From the NCBI GenBank assembly GCA_024642245.1, contig JAHEBM010000001.1, positions 62,001-126,000 on the forward strand: 64,000 nt of DNA. The letters run 5' to 3'. The translations under genes and the position numbers were made by a program. Positions 12,582 to 22,911 of the stretch are shown here, piece by piece (position 1 is the stretch's first letter; every line of letters starts with the position of its first letter). Source of the stretch: Haliea sp. GTDB taxonomy: Bacteria > Pseudomonadota > Gammaproteobacteria > Pseudomonadales > Halieaceae. The notes beneath the pieces are model-generated. The model was not told the origin of the DNA. It worked only from the letters and a program-made list of their open reading frames with translations, and searched no databases.

Positions 12582-13538
12582 ATGACCTTAAAAGTGGGCG
12601 TGGTGATGGATCCTATCGCCAATATCAATTACAAGAAGGACAGTACCCTGGCCATGCTGTGGGCAGCCCAGGCCCGGGACTGGCAGCTTTTTTACATGGA
12701 GCAACAGGACCTGTACCTCGACCAGGGGGTCGCAGGGGCAAGCATGGCCCCACTGACGGTCTTCCACGACCCGGAATGCTGGTACCAGTTGGGCCCACGC
12801 CAGGACGTCCGGTTGGCCGAGCTGGACGTGATCCTGATGCGCAAGGACCCGCCTTTTGATAATGAATTCATCTATTCGACCTACATCCTGGAAGCGGCGG
12901 AGCGCCAGGGCACCCTGGTGGTCAACCGCTGCCAGAGCCTGCGCGATTGCAACGAAAAGGTCTTCGCTACCCGGTTCCCGCAGTGCTGTCCGCCGGTGCT
13001 GGTCAGCGCCGACAAGAAGCGACTGAGGGCCTTCCACAAGGAACACCGGGATGTGATTTTCAAACCCCTCGACGGCATGGGCGGCACGGCAATTTTTCGG
13101 GTGAGGCAGGACGACCCCAACGTGAGTGTGATCCTGGAAATGCTGACGCAGCACGGGCAACAGACCATCATGGCGCAGCGCTTTATTCCGGAAATCACCG
13201 CCGGCGACAAGCGCATACTCATGATTAATGGCGAGCCGATTCCCTACTGCCTCGCGCGGGTGCCGGAGGTGGGGGAAACCCGGGGCAACCTGGCGGCCGG
13301 CGGATCCGGGCGACCACAGCCCCTGTCGGAGCGCGACCGCTGGATAGCCTCACAAGTCGGCCCGGCGCTACGCGAAAAGGGCCTGTTATTCGCCGGCCTG
13401 GATATCATTGGCGACTACCTCACGGAGATCAACGTCACCAGCCCCACCTGCATACGTGAAATCGACGGGGCTTATGACCTGGATATCGGTGGGCAGTTGA
13501 TGGATTGTATAGCGCAGGTTTTAGGCAAAAAGCGCTGA
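12582..13538 (+). CDS. gshB: glutathione synthetase
   Basis: LKVGVVMDPIANINYKKDSTLAMLWAAQ..., RKDPPFDNEFIYSTYILE, PLDGMGGTAIFR, NVTSPTCIREI. GTG start at 12579 also possible. Confidence 0.95.
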   Translation: MTLKVGVVMDPIANINYKKDSTLAMLWAAQARDWQLFYMEQQDLYLDQGVAGASMAPLTVFHDPECWYQLGPRQDVRLAELDVILMRKDPPFDNEFIYSTYILEAAERQGTLVVNRCQSLRDCNEKVFATRFPQCCPPVLVSADKKRLRAFHKEHRDVIFKPLDGMGGTAIFRVRQDDPNVSVILEMLTQHGQQTIMAQRFIPEITAGDKRILMINGEPIPYCLARVPEVGETRGNLAAGGSGRPQPLSERDRWIASQVGPALREKGLLFAGLDIIGDYLTEINVTSPTCIREIDGAYDLDIGGQLMDCIAQVLGKKR

Positions 13539-13570
13539 CGTCGAGGTAGCCGGGCGGATAAACTGGCGGC

Positions 13571-14431
13571 ATGTACTATCTGGAATCGGGATACTCCAAA
13601 CACAGCCGGCTGCGCAACGCGATAGTGTTGGCAGTTGCCGTACATCTGATCCTGCTCATTGCCATTACCTTCGAAGCAAGCCCCGGAAACTACCATACAC
13701 CACAGATAGAGGTGACGCTGGCGGCCAGGCCCAGCGAGCAAGCGCCGGATGAGGCCCATCATATTGCCCAGGCGAACCAGGCAGGCGATGGCGAGGCAGC
13801 CGACCTGGCCCGCCTCACCAGCCCGAATAACGAGCTTTCCAGCGAAGGCGATCCGGGGGAGCAGGCACTTTTGCAGCCACAGGACGCGCCAACGGACCCG
13901 CACAGGGATGCCGTGACCACGGCTGCAGCGGCCCAGCGGGCCGTGGCCACCGAGCAACTGGAACAAGAGCAGCTGCCCTTGCTGGGGGTGAGCCCCGAAG
14001 TCGACAAACTGACCAGGGAATTGGCCAACCTGGAAGCCGAGCTGGACCAGCAGAGCCGCAACTATGCCGAGATACCCAGAGTCAGGCGCCTGACTTCCGT
14101 CTCGGCAAAACAATCCGTCGATGCAGCTTACCTGCTCGACTGGCAGCGCCGGGCCGAGGCGGTAGGGAACCAGTACTACCCGGAAGCCTCGATACGCTAT
14201 GGCCTGTTCGGCAGCCTGCGCCTGCTGGCTGTAATACGCGCCGATGGCAGCCTGGAAGATATCCGGGTGCTGTCATCCTCCGGCTACGCCGTACTGGACG
14301 AGGCGGCGGTCAAGACAGTGCGCATGGCAGCGCCCTACGCCCCTTTCCCGGCGGAGCTGAGGGCCACGACCGACAAGCTGGAGATAATTCGTACATGGAC
14401 TTATGGCGATAAGGGGCTAAGCTCAAAGTAG
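13571..14431 (+). CDS. TonB-family energy transducer (TonB3-like)
   Basis: N-terminal TM, C-terminal YYPEASIRYGLFGSLRLLAVIRADGSLEDIRVLSSSGYAVLDEAAVKTVRMAAPYAPFP; sits between gshB and yqgE. Confidence 0.82.
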   Translation: MYYLESGYSKHSRLRNAIVLAVAVHLILLIAITFEASPGNYHTPQIEVTLAARPSEQAPDEAHHIAQANQAGDGEAADLARLTSPNNELSSEGDPGEQALLQPQDAPTDPHRDAVTTAAAAQRAVATEQLEQEQLPLLGVSPEVDKLTRELANLEAELDQQSRNYAEIPRVRRLTSVSAKQSVDAAYLLDWQRRAEAVGNQYYPEASIRYGLFGSLRLLAVIRADGSLEDIRVLSSSGYAVLDEAAVKTVRMAAPYAPFPAELRATTDKLEIIRTWTYGDKGLSSK

Positions 14432-14489
14432 GTCACAAATTTCCCGCGACTCGCGGCCATGGTGAGCCCCGGAAGGAGATTTTCACGAT

Positions 14490-15080
14490 ATGTCAGCACG
14501 ATTTTCCGTCAATACGGCCAGGAGCAGCGACTGTCTGCGAGACCATTTCCTGCTGGCCATGCCGGGGCTGTCCGAGGGTATTTTTTCCCAGAGCGTCACC
14601 TACATTTGCGAGCACGGTGAAAGCGGCGCCATGGGTATCGTCATCAACCAGCCGCTGGACCTGTCCGTGGAGGAAATTTTTGAACATCTTGATATCTCAC
14701 CCGTCCGTGACTTCTCCGAGGTGGCGGTCATGGCGGGTGGCCCGGTACAGATAGACCACGGTTTCGTTCTGCACCGCAACAGCGAGAAAAACTGGGAGGC
14801 CAGCCTGAAGGTCACCGCCGATATCACACTGACAACCTCCTGCGATATCCTGCGCGCAATCGCCAGGGACGAAGGGCCCGCAGAGCACCTTATTGCCCTG
14901 GGCTATGCCGGCTGGGCCGCCGGACAACTGGAGCAGGAGCTGGCGGATAACAGCTGGCTCACCCTGCCCGCGAACAGCGACATCATCTTCCACACCCGGC
15001 CCCAGCTACGCCTCAGTGCGGCCGCCGCCCTGCTGGGGATAGACATGAACCTGATCTCCGGTGAAGCCGGACACGCCTGA
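14490..15080 (+). CDS. YqgE/AlgH family protein
   Basis: LRDHFLLAMPGLSEGIFSQSVTYICEHGESGAMGIVINQPL; IALGYAGWAAGQLEQEL. Confidence 0.93.
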   Translation: MSARFSVNTARSSDCLRDHFLLAMPGLSEGIFSQSVTYICEHGESGAMGIVINQPLDLSVEEIFEHLDISPVRDFSEVAVMAGGPVQIDHGFVLHRNSEKNWEASLKVTADITLTTSCDILRAIARDEGPAEHLIALGYAGWAAGQLEQELADNSWLTLPANSDIIFHTRPQLRLSAAAALLGIDMNLISGEAGHA

Positions 15081-15100
15081 CAGCTGCTGAAAGATCCCAG

Positions 15101-15532
15101 GTGAAATCCCGAGGCCACACTGTGATGGCGTTTGACTACGGCCTGCGCCAGATAGGCGTGGCGGTGGGCAACAGCCTGCTGGGCTCAACGCAGGCGCTGC
15201 CCATCATCAGGGCGAAGGACGGTATACCCAACTGGCAGGCGTTGGAGCAGCTGATGGTGGAATGGCGCCCCGACCGGCTGGTGGTCGGCGACCCGCTGAA
15301 CATGGACGGGACTGACAGCCCATTGTGCGAACGAGCCCGTAAATTCGCGCGCCGCCTGCATGGCCGTCTTGGCCTGCCGGTGGAAATGGTCGACGAGCGC
15401 CTGAGCAGCTTCGAGGCGAAACAACTCAGTCGGGAACATGGCCACAAGGGCGATTACAAGCGGCATCCGATAGACAGCCAGGCCGCAGAGCTGGTACTGC
15501 AAACCTGGCTGGGCAGCAGGATCGAAGATTAG
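15101..15532 (+). CDS. ruvX: Holliday junction resolvase-like / pre-16S rRNA nuclease YqgF
   Basis: MAFDYGLRQIGVAVGNSLLGSTQALPII, DERLSSFEAK, IDSQAAELVLQTWL. Confidence 0.92.
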   Translation: MKSRGHTVMAFDYGLRQIGVAVGNSLLGSTQALPIIRAKDGIPNWQALEQLMVEWRPDRLVVGDPLNMDGTDSPLCERARKFARRLHGRLGLPVEMVDERLSSFEAKQLSREHGHKGDYKRHPIDSQAAELVLQTWLGSRIED

Positions 15533-15570
15533 TGTAATGCCGCCCGATTATTGGCAGCACTGCATCAACA

Positions 15571-16716
15571 TCAGCGCCGGACGAATTTTCCCGGGTCGGG
15601 CGTGTCGTACGACAGTCCCAGTTCTTCCCGGCCGCCCTTGGCACCGGGTATTGTTTTTTCGAACATCTTGATCTGCAAGCGGACGTCGTTGGTGGAGTCG
15701 GCATACCGCAACGCATCCTCCTTGCTGATAACGCCGGCCTTGAAAGCGTTCACCAGGGACTGATCGAGGGTCTGCATGCCCAACTCGGTGGATTTGGCCA
15801 TCAGGTCCTTGATCAGGTGCACCTCTCCCTTGCGTATATAATCGGCTATCAGTGGTGAATTCAGCAGCACTTCCACTACTGGCGCACGCCCTTTCCCATC
15901 TTTTCGCGGCAGCAGTTGCTGGGCCACCATCGATTTCAGGTTGAGGGACAGGTCCATCCAGACCTGGCTGTGCAATTCCGCGGGGAAAAAACTCTGGATA
16001 CGGTCCAGCGCCTGGTTGGCATTGTTGGCGTGCAGGGTACACAGGCACAGGTGACCTGTCTCCGCAAAAGTCAGGGCCTGGGCCATGGTCTCGGCGGATC
16101 GCACCTCACCAATCATGATGACGTCGGGTGCCTGCCGCAGGGTGTTTTTCAGTGCCACATCGAAGGACTCGGTGTCCATTCCCACTTCCCGCTGCGTGAC
16201 GATGCAATTTCCGTGTTCGTGGATATATTCGATGGGATCTTCGATGCTGATAATGTGGCCATGGCTATGCTGGTTGCGATAACCCACCATTGCCGCCAGT
16301 GACGTTGACTTACCTGTTCCCGTAGCGCCCACGAATATGACCAGGCCGCGCTTGGTCATGGACAGTTCCTTGATGATCGGCGGCAGGCCCAATTCATCTA
16401 TGGTCGGGATTTCAGTGTTGATGCGCCGCACAACCAGGCCGCATTTTCCGCGCTGGACAAAAGCACTGGCGCGAAAGCGGCCGAGTTGCTCGTAACTCAG
16501 GGCATAATTGCATTCATGGTGCTTGAGAAAGGTTTCTTTCTGGTCCTCCCGCATGGTGGACAAAACCAGCTCCCGCGATTCTTCTTCCGTCAGCGGGGTT
16601 TCCGCGATGGGGCGTATTTCACCATCAACCTTGATACTCGGTCGCGCGCCCGCCGAGATGAATCCATCGGAAGCCTGTTCTTTTACAACTTGCTCAAGCA
16701 ATTGTTCAATTTTCAT
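15571..16716 (-). CDS. pilU: type IV pilus twitching ATPase PilU
   Basis: GATGTGKSTSLAAMVGYRN, IISIEDPIEYIHEH, downstream of and paralogous to pilT. Confidence 0.92.
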   Translation of the reverse strand: MKIEQLLEQVVKEQASDGFISAGARPSIKVDGEIRPIAETPLTEEESRELVLSTMREDQKETFLKHHECNYALSYEQLGRFRASAFVQRGKCGLVVRRINTEIPTIDELGLPPIIKELSMTKRGLVIFVGATGTGKSTSLAAMVGYRNQHSHGHIISIEDPIEYIHEHGNCIVTQREVGMDTESFDVALKNTLRQAPDVIMIGEVRSAETMAQALTFAETGHLCLCTLHANNANQALDRIQSFFPAELHSQVWMDLSLNLKSMVAQQLLPRKDGKGRAPVVEVLLNSPLIADYIRKGEVHLIKDLMAKSTELGMQTLDQSLVNAFKAGVISKEDALRYADSTNDVRLQIKMFEKTIPGAKGGREELGLSYDTPDPGKFVRR

Positions 16717-16754
16717 AGTGGTTCACTCCCTCATGCTACCGCGACCAGTGAGTC

Positions 16755-17789
16755 CTAGAAATTTTCCGGCATCCGCGCTTTTTCACGTGCCACATCCCTG
16801 GTCACTACCCGCTTCTCAACCATTTCGTGCAAGCACTGGTCCATGGTCTGCATACCCATCGCGCTACCGGTTTGTATCGCCGAATACATTTGCGCGACCT
16901 TGTCCTCGCGAATCAGGTTACGGATCGCCGAGGTGCCACGCATGATCTCGTGGGCGGCCACTCGACCCCCGGTAGCGCGCTTGAGCAGTGTCTGGGACAC
17001 AACCGCTTGCAGCGACTCGGACAGCATCGAGCGCACCATGGATTTCTCGGCAGCGGGAAATACGTCTATCACACGGTCGATGGTTTTTGCCGCGGAAGTC
17101 GTGTGCAGCGTGCCGAACACCAGGTGGCCCGTTTCCGCCGCCGTTAGCGCCAGGCGAATGGTTTCGAGGTCGCGCATCTCGCCCACAAGGACGATATCCG
17201 GGTCTTCCCGCAGCGCAGAGCGCAGCGCCTCGGCAAAACCCAGGGTATCGCGATGCACTTCGCGCTGGTTTACCAGGCATTTCTTGCTCTCATGAACAAA
17301 TTCGATCGGGTCCTCGATGGTGAGGACATGCTCGTATTTATTGTCGTTGATATAATCGACCATCGCCGCCAGGGTGGTGGATTTACCCGAGCCGGTAGGG
17401 CCCGTGACGAGCACCAGGCCCCGCGGCATCATACATATGTCGCGAAACACCTGGCCCATGGAGAGATCCTCCATCGACAAGACTTTAGAGGGAATGGTAC
17501 GAAATACGCCCCCTGCGCCACGGTTCTGGTTAAAGGCGTTGACACGAAAACGGGCCACCCCGGGCACTTCAAACGAGAAGTCTGTCTCGAGGAACTCCTC
17601 GTAGTCCTTGCGCTGCTTGTCGTTCATGATGTCGTAGATGAGATCATGCACCTGCTTGTGGTCCATCGGCGGCAGGTTGATTCGGCGGATATCGCCATCC
17701 ACGCGAATCATCGGTGGCAGGCCAGCCGACAGGTGAAGGTCAGATGCTCCCTGCTTGGCGCTGAACGCCAGTAGTTCTGTTATGTCCAT
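16755..17789 (-). CDS. pilT: type IV pilus twitching motility ATPase PilT
   Basis: MDITELLAFSAKQGASDLHLSAGLPPMIRVDGD, GPTGSGKSTTLAAMVDYIN, AADE-like C-terminus; ORF track extends to 17849. Confidence 0.94.
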   Translation of the reverse strand: MDITELLAFSAKQGASDLHLSAGLPPMIRVDGDIRRINLPPMDHKQVHDLIYDIMNDKQRKDYEEFLETDFSFEVPGVARFRVNAFNQNRGAGGVFRTIPSKVLSMEDLSMGQVFRDICMMPRGLVLVTGPTGSGKSTTLAAMVDYINDNKYEHVLTIEDPIEFVHESKKCLVNQREVHRDTLGFAEALRSALREDPDIVLVGEMRDLETIRLALTAAETGHLVFGTLHTTSAAKTIDRVIDVFPAAEKSMVRSMLSESLQAVVSQTLLKRATGGRVAAHEIMRGTSAIRNLIREDKVAQMYSAIQTGSAMGMQTMDQCLHEMVEKRVVTRDVAREKARMPENF

Positions 17790-17933
17790 ATGCTCCCCTG
17801 CATGCTCCCCTGTGCTATCGGCACCCATGGCCGACTGTTCCATGGACAACGCCGCCTTGCGGCAACAAAGTTCCGCCCCAGCTTTTTATTCTGCAGTCGC
17901 CCCCCGCGGCCGTAATCGGCTAAGATTCAGGCC

Positions 17934-18626
17934 ATGGATGAGCGACTACTTTCTGACAATATAGCAAAGCTACTCGAGAGAGTACGACTCAGCGCTGAAA
18001 AAAGCCAGCGAGTAACTGGCGATATTCTGGTGCTCGCGGTGAGCAAAAATCACCCCGCGGAGGCCATTCGAACCGCCTGCCAATTCGGCCTGGGAGCATT
18101 CGGCGAAAGCTATTTGCAGGAGGCGCTGACCAAGATGTCCCAACTGGGTGACCTGCCGATTAGCTGGCACTTCATCGGCCCCATCCAGTCCAACAAAACC
18201 CGCGCGATAGCCGAGCACTTTGACTGGGTTCACAGTGTCGATCGCGGCAAGATCGCCAGGCGCCTGAGTGATCACCGGCCCGCTACCATGGCGCCACTGA
18301 ATATTTGTCTGCAGGTCAATATTTCCGCAGAGGAAAGCAAGTCGGGCGTCTCCATTGCAGAACTGCCGCTGCTCGCACGGGAGGTACTGGCTTTGCCAAG
18401 GCTGCGACTGCGCGGCCTGATGACAATTCCCGCACCCTCGCAGGACCCGGTGCAGCAGCGCGCGGCTTTTGCCAGGCTGCGCCTCGCACTGGGACAAATT
18501 CAGGCGCTTGCCCCCGGGATAGACACCTTGTCGATGGGTATGTCCGATGACCTGGAGGCCGCTATTGCCGAGGGCGCGACGATACTGCGAGTGGGCACCG
18601 GGATATTCGGCAGCCGCAACAGGTGA
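17934..18626 (+). CDS. yggS: YggS family pyridoxal phosphate-binding protein
   Basis: LVLAVSKNHPAEAIRTACQFGLGAFGESYLQEAL, WHFIGPIQSNKT, LSMGMSDDLEAAIAEGATILRVGTGIFGSR. Confidence 0.93.
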   Translation: MDERLLSDNIAKLLERVRLSAEKSQRVTGDILVLAVSKNHPAEAIRTACQFGLGAFGESYLQEALTKMSQLGDLPISWHFIGPIQSNKTRAIAEHFDWVHSVDRGKIARRLSDHRPATMAPLNICLQVNISAEESKSGVSIAELPLLAREVLALPRLRLRGLMTIPAPSQDPVQQRAAFARLRLALGQIQALAPGIDTLSMGMSDDLEAAIAEGATILRVGTGIFGSRNR

Positions 18627-19519
18627 TTTTGACAGAAGCGGCCGTGTATACTGACAGACTTGTTTTTCCAGCTTCAGTAACTCAACGGGCAGGTTTCTTG
18701 GACGCACCCCATATCGCATTTATCGGCGCCGGCAACATGGCAAGCAGCATTATCGGCGGCCTGGTCCAGAGCGGCCATCCCGCCAGCTCCATCAGCGCGG
18801 CCGATCCCTTCCCGGCCAGCCTGGAGCGGCTTGGCGAGATAGCCGCGGTCACACTGTGCGCAGACAACGCCGCGGCGGCTGAGCAGGCCGATGTCGTGAT
18901 AATGGCGGTAAAGCCCCAGGTCATGGCGGCGGCCACCAACAGTATTGCGCGGGCAGTACGGGCGAGGCGCTCCCTGGTGATCTCAATCGCTGCGGGCGTC
19001 ACCATCACCAGTATGCAGGCGCGCCTCGGACCCCAGGCTGCCATCGTGCGCTGCATGCCCAACACCCCGGCACTACTGGGCTGCGGAGCCACCGCACTGT
19101 ATGGCAATGCCAACGTATCCGCGCTGCAGCACGAGTATGCGGAGTCGATTCTCTCGGCGGTTGGCATGACGCGCTGGGTTCCCACCGAGGGTGCGCTGGA
19201 TGCGATCACGGCGCTTTCAGGCAGCGGGCCCGCTTATTTTTTCCTGTTCATGGAAGCAATGATCGACGCTGCCTGTGAGCTGGGCCTGGATCGCGAGACT
19301 GCGACGGCGATGACGCTGCAAACCGGGCTGGGCGCTGCCCGCATGGCCGTGGAGAACGATGTCGACCTGGTCGAGCTTCGACGTCGCGTGACCAGCCCCG
19401 GAGGTACCACAGAACGCGCTATCCAGAGTTTCGAGGACAGCGACCTGCGCAATATCGTCGCAAAGGCCCTGGACGCGGCGGCAGATCGCGCAGCCGAAAT
19501 GGCGCGGGAAATGGGCTAG
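18623..19519 (+). CDS. proC: pyrroline-5-carboxylate reductase
   Basis: IAFIGAGNMASSIIGGLVQSG, VRCMPNTPALLGCG, ALSGSGPAYFFLFMEAM. Start uncertain: GTG 18623 or TTG 18698. Confidence 0.92.
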   Translation: MILTEAAVYTDRLVFPASVTQRAGFLDAPHIAFIGAGNMASSIIGGLVQSGHPASSISAADPFPASLERLGEIAAVTLCADNAAAAEQADVVIMAVKPQVMAAATNSIARAVRARRSLVISIAAGVTITSMQARLGPQAAIVRCMPNTPALLGCGATALYGNANVSALQHEYAESILSAVGMTRWVPTEGALDAITALSGSGPAYFFLFMEAMIDAACELGLDRETATAMTLQTGLGAARMAVENDVDLVELRRRVTSPGGTTERAIQSFEDSDLRNIVAKALDAAADRAAEMAREMG

Positions 19520-19533
19520 GAGAGTATTGATTC

Positions 19534-20121
19534 ATGGGTGCAGTCAATGAAATCGTCGGATACCTGATACAGACCTTTCTCAGCCTGTATCTGGTGGCCA
19601 TGTTATTGCGGTTTTTACTGCAACTGGTGCGGGCTGACTTCTACAACCCGATAAGCCAGTTCCTGGTCAAGGTAACCAATCCCCTGGTGATTCCGCTGCG
19701 AAAGGTGGTACCTGGCTTCGCCGGAATGGACATCGCCTCCCTTTTACTGGCTTTCCTGCTGCAAATGGCCGGTATCACGGCGATGGTTTTCCTGAAATTT
19801 GGCGGTTTCCCACCCCTCGGGCTGCTACTCACAGGTAGCCTGCTGGGAATCGTGGCCCTGCTGGTGAACATTTATTTTTTCGCCCTGTTGGCAATGATCA
19901 TCCTCAGCTGGGTCGCGGCGGGCAGCCGTCACCCGGCCATTTACCTTTTATACCAGATCACGGAACCCGTGATGGCCCCATTCCGCAAGGCACTGCCCCC
20001 TATGGGCGGCCTGGATTTTTCCCCGATCCTGGTGTTCATCCTGATCAATGTCATTCAGATCGCCCTGCACCACATGTCCGCTGCGGCCAATGTGCTGGGG
20101 CTCGCTCCCTGGTTGACCTGA
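19534..20121 (+). CDS. yggT: YggT family membrane protein
   Basis: Two YggT-like repeats, hydrophobic; [35 protein letters not shown]. Confidence 0.9.
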   Translation: MGAVNEIVGYLIQTFLSLYLVAMLLRFLLQLVRADFYNPISQFLVKVTNPLVIPLRKVVPGFAGMDIASLLLAFLLQMAGITAMVFLKFGGFPPLGLLLTGSLLGIVALLVNIYFFALLAMIILSWVAAGSRHPAIYLLYQITEPVMAPFRKALPPMGGLDFSPILVFILINVIQIALHHMSAAANVLGLAPWLT

Positions 20122-20125
20122 CATT

Positions 20126-21274
20126 ATGGCGCCAGCGGTAAATCAGCATTCGGTCGGCATCGTCGAGCCCAGGGTAGCGCGTTTCACGGAGCCGCTGGCG
20201 CTCGCCTGCGGCCGGGATCTGGCGACTCACGAACTGGTCTTTGAAACCTACGGCGAACTCAACGAGCAGCGCAGCAACGCCGTCCTGATATGCCACGCGC
20301 TGAGCGGCAATCACCACGCGGCGGGTTATCACAGCCCCGAAGACAAAAAAGCCGGCTGGTGGAACGAATGCATCGGGCCGGGCAAGCCCATCGATACCAA
20401 TCGATTTTACGTGGTCAGCCTGAACAACATCGGTGGTTGCCACGGATCCACCGGCCCCACCTCCATCAATCCCCAGACCGGGAAACCCTGGGGGCCCGAC
20501 TTCCCACCCCTGCGGGCCCGGGACTGGGTGAACAGCCAGGCCCGGCTGGCGGATTACCTGGGCATCGACTGCTGGGCTGCCGTGGTGGGCGGCAGCCTGG
20601 GTGGTATGCAGGCCATGCGCTGGTCACTGGAATATCCGGAACGCGTCAGGCACTGTATCGTGATTGCCGCTGCGATGAAGCTCAGCGCACAAAACCTGGC
20701 TTTTAACGAGGTCGCGCGCCAGGCTATTTTGTCCGACCCGGCCTTTTCCGAGGGGCGTTACCAGGAGCAGGGCACGCTGCCGGTCCAGGGCCTGGCGCTC
20801 GCGCGCATGGTAGGTCATATCACCTATCTTTCAGACCATGCCATGGCAAACAAATTTGGGCGGGACCTGCGCTCGGGTAGTCTGGACCAGGGCAATGACG
20901 AGAATGTCGAATTCCAGGTGCAGAGTTACCTGCGTTACCAGGGCAGCCAGTTTTCAGGCAGCTTTGACGCCAACACCTATATCCTTATGACCCGGGCGCT
21001 GGATTACTTCGACCTGGCCAGGGAGTACAACAACGATCCCGTGGAGGCCTTCGGCCACGCTAAATGCAGCTACCTGGTGGTCTCTTTTTCCACCGACTGG
21101 CGCTTCTCCCCGGCGCGATCGCGGGAAATCGTGAACGCGCTGATTGCGGCAGACCGACCCGTCACTTACGCTGAAATCGAAGCGGATGAGGGGCACGACG
21201 CTTTTCTGTTGCCTATTCCCCGTTATATGGACGTGTTCTCGGCCTACATGCAGCGTGTCGGGGCAACCAATTGA
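20126..21274 (+). CDS. metX: homoserine O-acyltransferase (MetX)
   Basis: [48 protein letters not shown]; overlaps metW by 4 nt. Confidence 0.93.
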   Translation: MAPAVNQHSVGIVEPRVARFTEPLALACGRDLATHELVFETYGELNEQRSNAVLICHALSGNHHAAGYHSPEDKKAGWWNECIGPGKPIDTNRFYVVSLNNIGGCHGSTGPTSINPQTGKPWGPDFPPLRARDWVNSQARLADYLGIDCWAAVVGGSLGGMQAMRWSLEYPERVRHCIVIAAAMKLSAQNLAFNEVARQAILSDPAFSEGRYQEQGTLPVQGLALARMVGHITYLSDHAMANKFGRDLRSGSLDQGNDENVEFQVQSYLRYQGSQFSGSFDANTYILMTRALDYFDLAREYNNDPVEAFGHAKCSYLVVSFSTDWRFSPARSREIVNALIAADRPVTYAEIEADEGHDAFLLPIPRYMDVFSAYMQRVGATN

Positions 21275-21864
21275 TGCGCCTGGACCTCGCCCACATCCAA
21301 CGCTGGATCCGGCCTGGCTCGCGGGTACTCGACCTGGGCTGCGGCGACGGGGAGTTCCTGCAGCTGCTGCGGGACCAGCGCCAGGTACGCGGTACCGGCA
21401 TCGAGATTGGCGAGCGGGAGATCACCGCGGCCATCGCCCGCGGGCTCAATATCGTCGAGCAGAACATGGACGAGGGCCTGGGCAATTTCCCTGACCAGAG
21501 TTTTGATACCGTGGTAATGGCACATGCGCTGCAGGCCGTACACTTTCCCGATCGCGTGCTGGACGAGATGCTGCGTATCGGCCGTGAGGGTATTGTGACC
21601 TTCCCCAATTTCGGCCACTGGCGCTGCCGACTCTACCTGGGCACCCGCGGCAGGATGCCGGTATCGCGTTTCATGCCCTATAACTGGTACGACACCCCGA
21701 ACATTCACTTTTGCACGGTGAAAGATTTTGAGGCGCTCTGTGAACAGAAAAATATCCGCATACTGGCCCGGGACGTCGTGGGTAATACCGACCGGCAACC
21801 CTTGTTTGCCAGTGTCTGGCCGAACCTTTTCGCCGCCACGGCGATCTACCATATTACCCGCTGA
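21271..21864 (+). CDS. metW: methionine biosynthesis protein MetW
   Basis: [32 protein letters not shown], downstream of metX. Confidence 0.93.
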   Translation: MMRLDLAHIQRWIRPGSRVLDLGCGDGEFLQLLRDQRQVRGTGIEIGEREITAAIARGLNIVEQNMDEGLGNFPDQSFDTVVMAHALQAVHFPDRVLDEMLRIGREGIVTFPNFGHWRCRLYLGTRGRMPVSRFMPYNWYDTPNIHFCTVKDFEALCEQKNIRILARDVVGNTDRQPLFASVWPNLFAATAIYHITR

Positions 21865-21865
21865 G

Positions 21866-22309
21866 ATGGCTGCGCTGGCACGACTGGGCCTGCTGCTGTT
21901 AGGGATTTTCGGCGGCGCCAACGGCGCCCATGCCCAGCAATCGAAAATGTTCGGCCCTTACGAGCTGCATTACAGCGTGGTTAACACTACATTCCTGGCA
22001 CCCGACGTCGCAGCTACTTACGGCATCGTACGCGGTGATAATCGCGCGATCCTCACGCTGGCGGTGCGCGAGCACCAGTCCGGCACCAGCGAGATTCGCC
22101 CCATGCTGCTGAAGGGGCGTACCTGGGACCTGATCCAGAACCAGGACCTGGACTTCCTGGAGATCCGCGAGGGCAAGGCGGTGTACTACATTGCCGATTT
22201 CAAGTTCATCAATGAGGAATGGCGCTTTTTCGAAGTGGACTTTCGACCCGAGGGTGCGGACCAGACCTACACATTCGAATTCAAACATCAGCTGTACGTG
22301 GAAGAATGA
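21866..22309 (+). CDS. DUF4426 domain exported protein
   Basis: Signal peptide then FGPYELHYSVVNTTFLAPDVAATYGIVRGDNRAILTLAVRE; between metW and rdgB. Confidence 0.82.
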   Translation: MAALARLGLLLLGIFGGANGAHAQQSKMFGPYELHYSVVNTTFLAPDVAATYGIVRGDNRAILTLAVREHQSGTSEIRPMLLKGRTWDLIQNQDLDFLEIREGKAVYYIADFKFINEEWRFFEVDFRPEGADQTYTFEFKHQLYVEE

Positions 22310-22911
22310 ACGACCCCGCTCAGGAGCAGGTAGTGGTACTGGCCAGCGGCAACAAGGGGAAGTTGCGGGAACTGGCCGGTATACTCGCCCCGCTCGGGCT
22401 ACGCCTGAAATCCCAGGCAGAGTTCAATGTACCGGAAGTAGAGGAAAACGGACTCAGCTTCGTGGAAAATGCCATCATAAAGGCCCGGGCTGCGGCCGGT
22501 TGCAGCGGACTTGCTGCCATCGCGGACGATTCGGGGCTGGAGGTCGACTTCCTCAATGGCGCACCGGGTATCCATTCAGCCCGCTACTCCGGGCAAGGTG
22601 ATGCCGCCAACAACGCCAAGCTGCTGGCCGCGCTGGGGGAACTTCCCCGGGAGCAGCGCACTGCCCGTTTCCAGTGTGCACTGGTGTTCATGCGTCACGC
22701 ACTGGACCCGATGCCCCTGGTCTGCCAGGCGAGCTGGGAGGGCTATATCCTGGAGGCACCCAGGGGCGAGAACGGTTTTGGCTATGATCCCCTGTTCTAT
22801 GTGCCCCGCTACCAGTGCAGCAGTGCCGAACTGCCCGCCGGGGTAAAGAACCGGATCAGTCACAGGGCCATGGCCAGCGCCCGCCTGCTCGAGGCCCTGC
22901 GCCAGCGCTGA
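22306..22911 (+). CDS. rdgB: RdgB/HAM1 non-canonical purine NTP pyrophosphatase
   Basis: VVLASGNKGKLRELAGIL, FVENAIIKARAAA, ADDSGLEVDFLNGAPGIHSARYSG, GFGYDPLFYVP. Confidence 0.95.
   Translation: MNDPAQEQVVVLASGNKGKLRELAGILAPLGLRLKSQAEFNVPEVEENGLSFVENAIIKARAAAGCSGLAAIADDSGLEVDFLNGAPGIHSARYSGQGDAANNAKLLAALGELPREQRTARFQCALVFMRHALDPMPLVCQASWEGYILEAPRGENGFGYDPLFYVPRYQCSSAELPAGVKNRISHRAMASARLLEALRQR

Noticed and set aside
16755-17849. pilT starting at 17849 (MSMEQSAMGADSTGEHAGEHMDITELL)
   Set aside because: PilT proteins normally begin at MDITELL; the upstream extension looks like read-through of the ORF caller.
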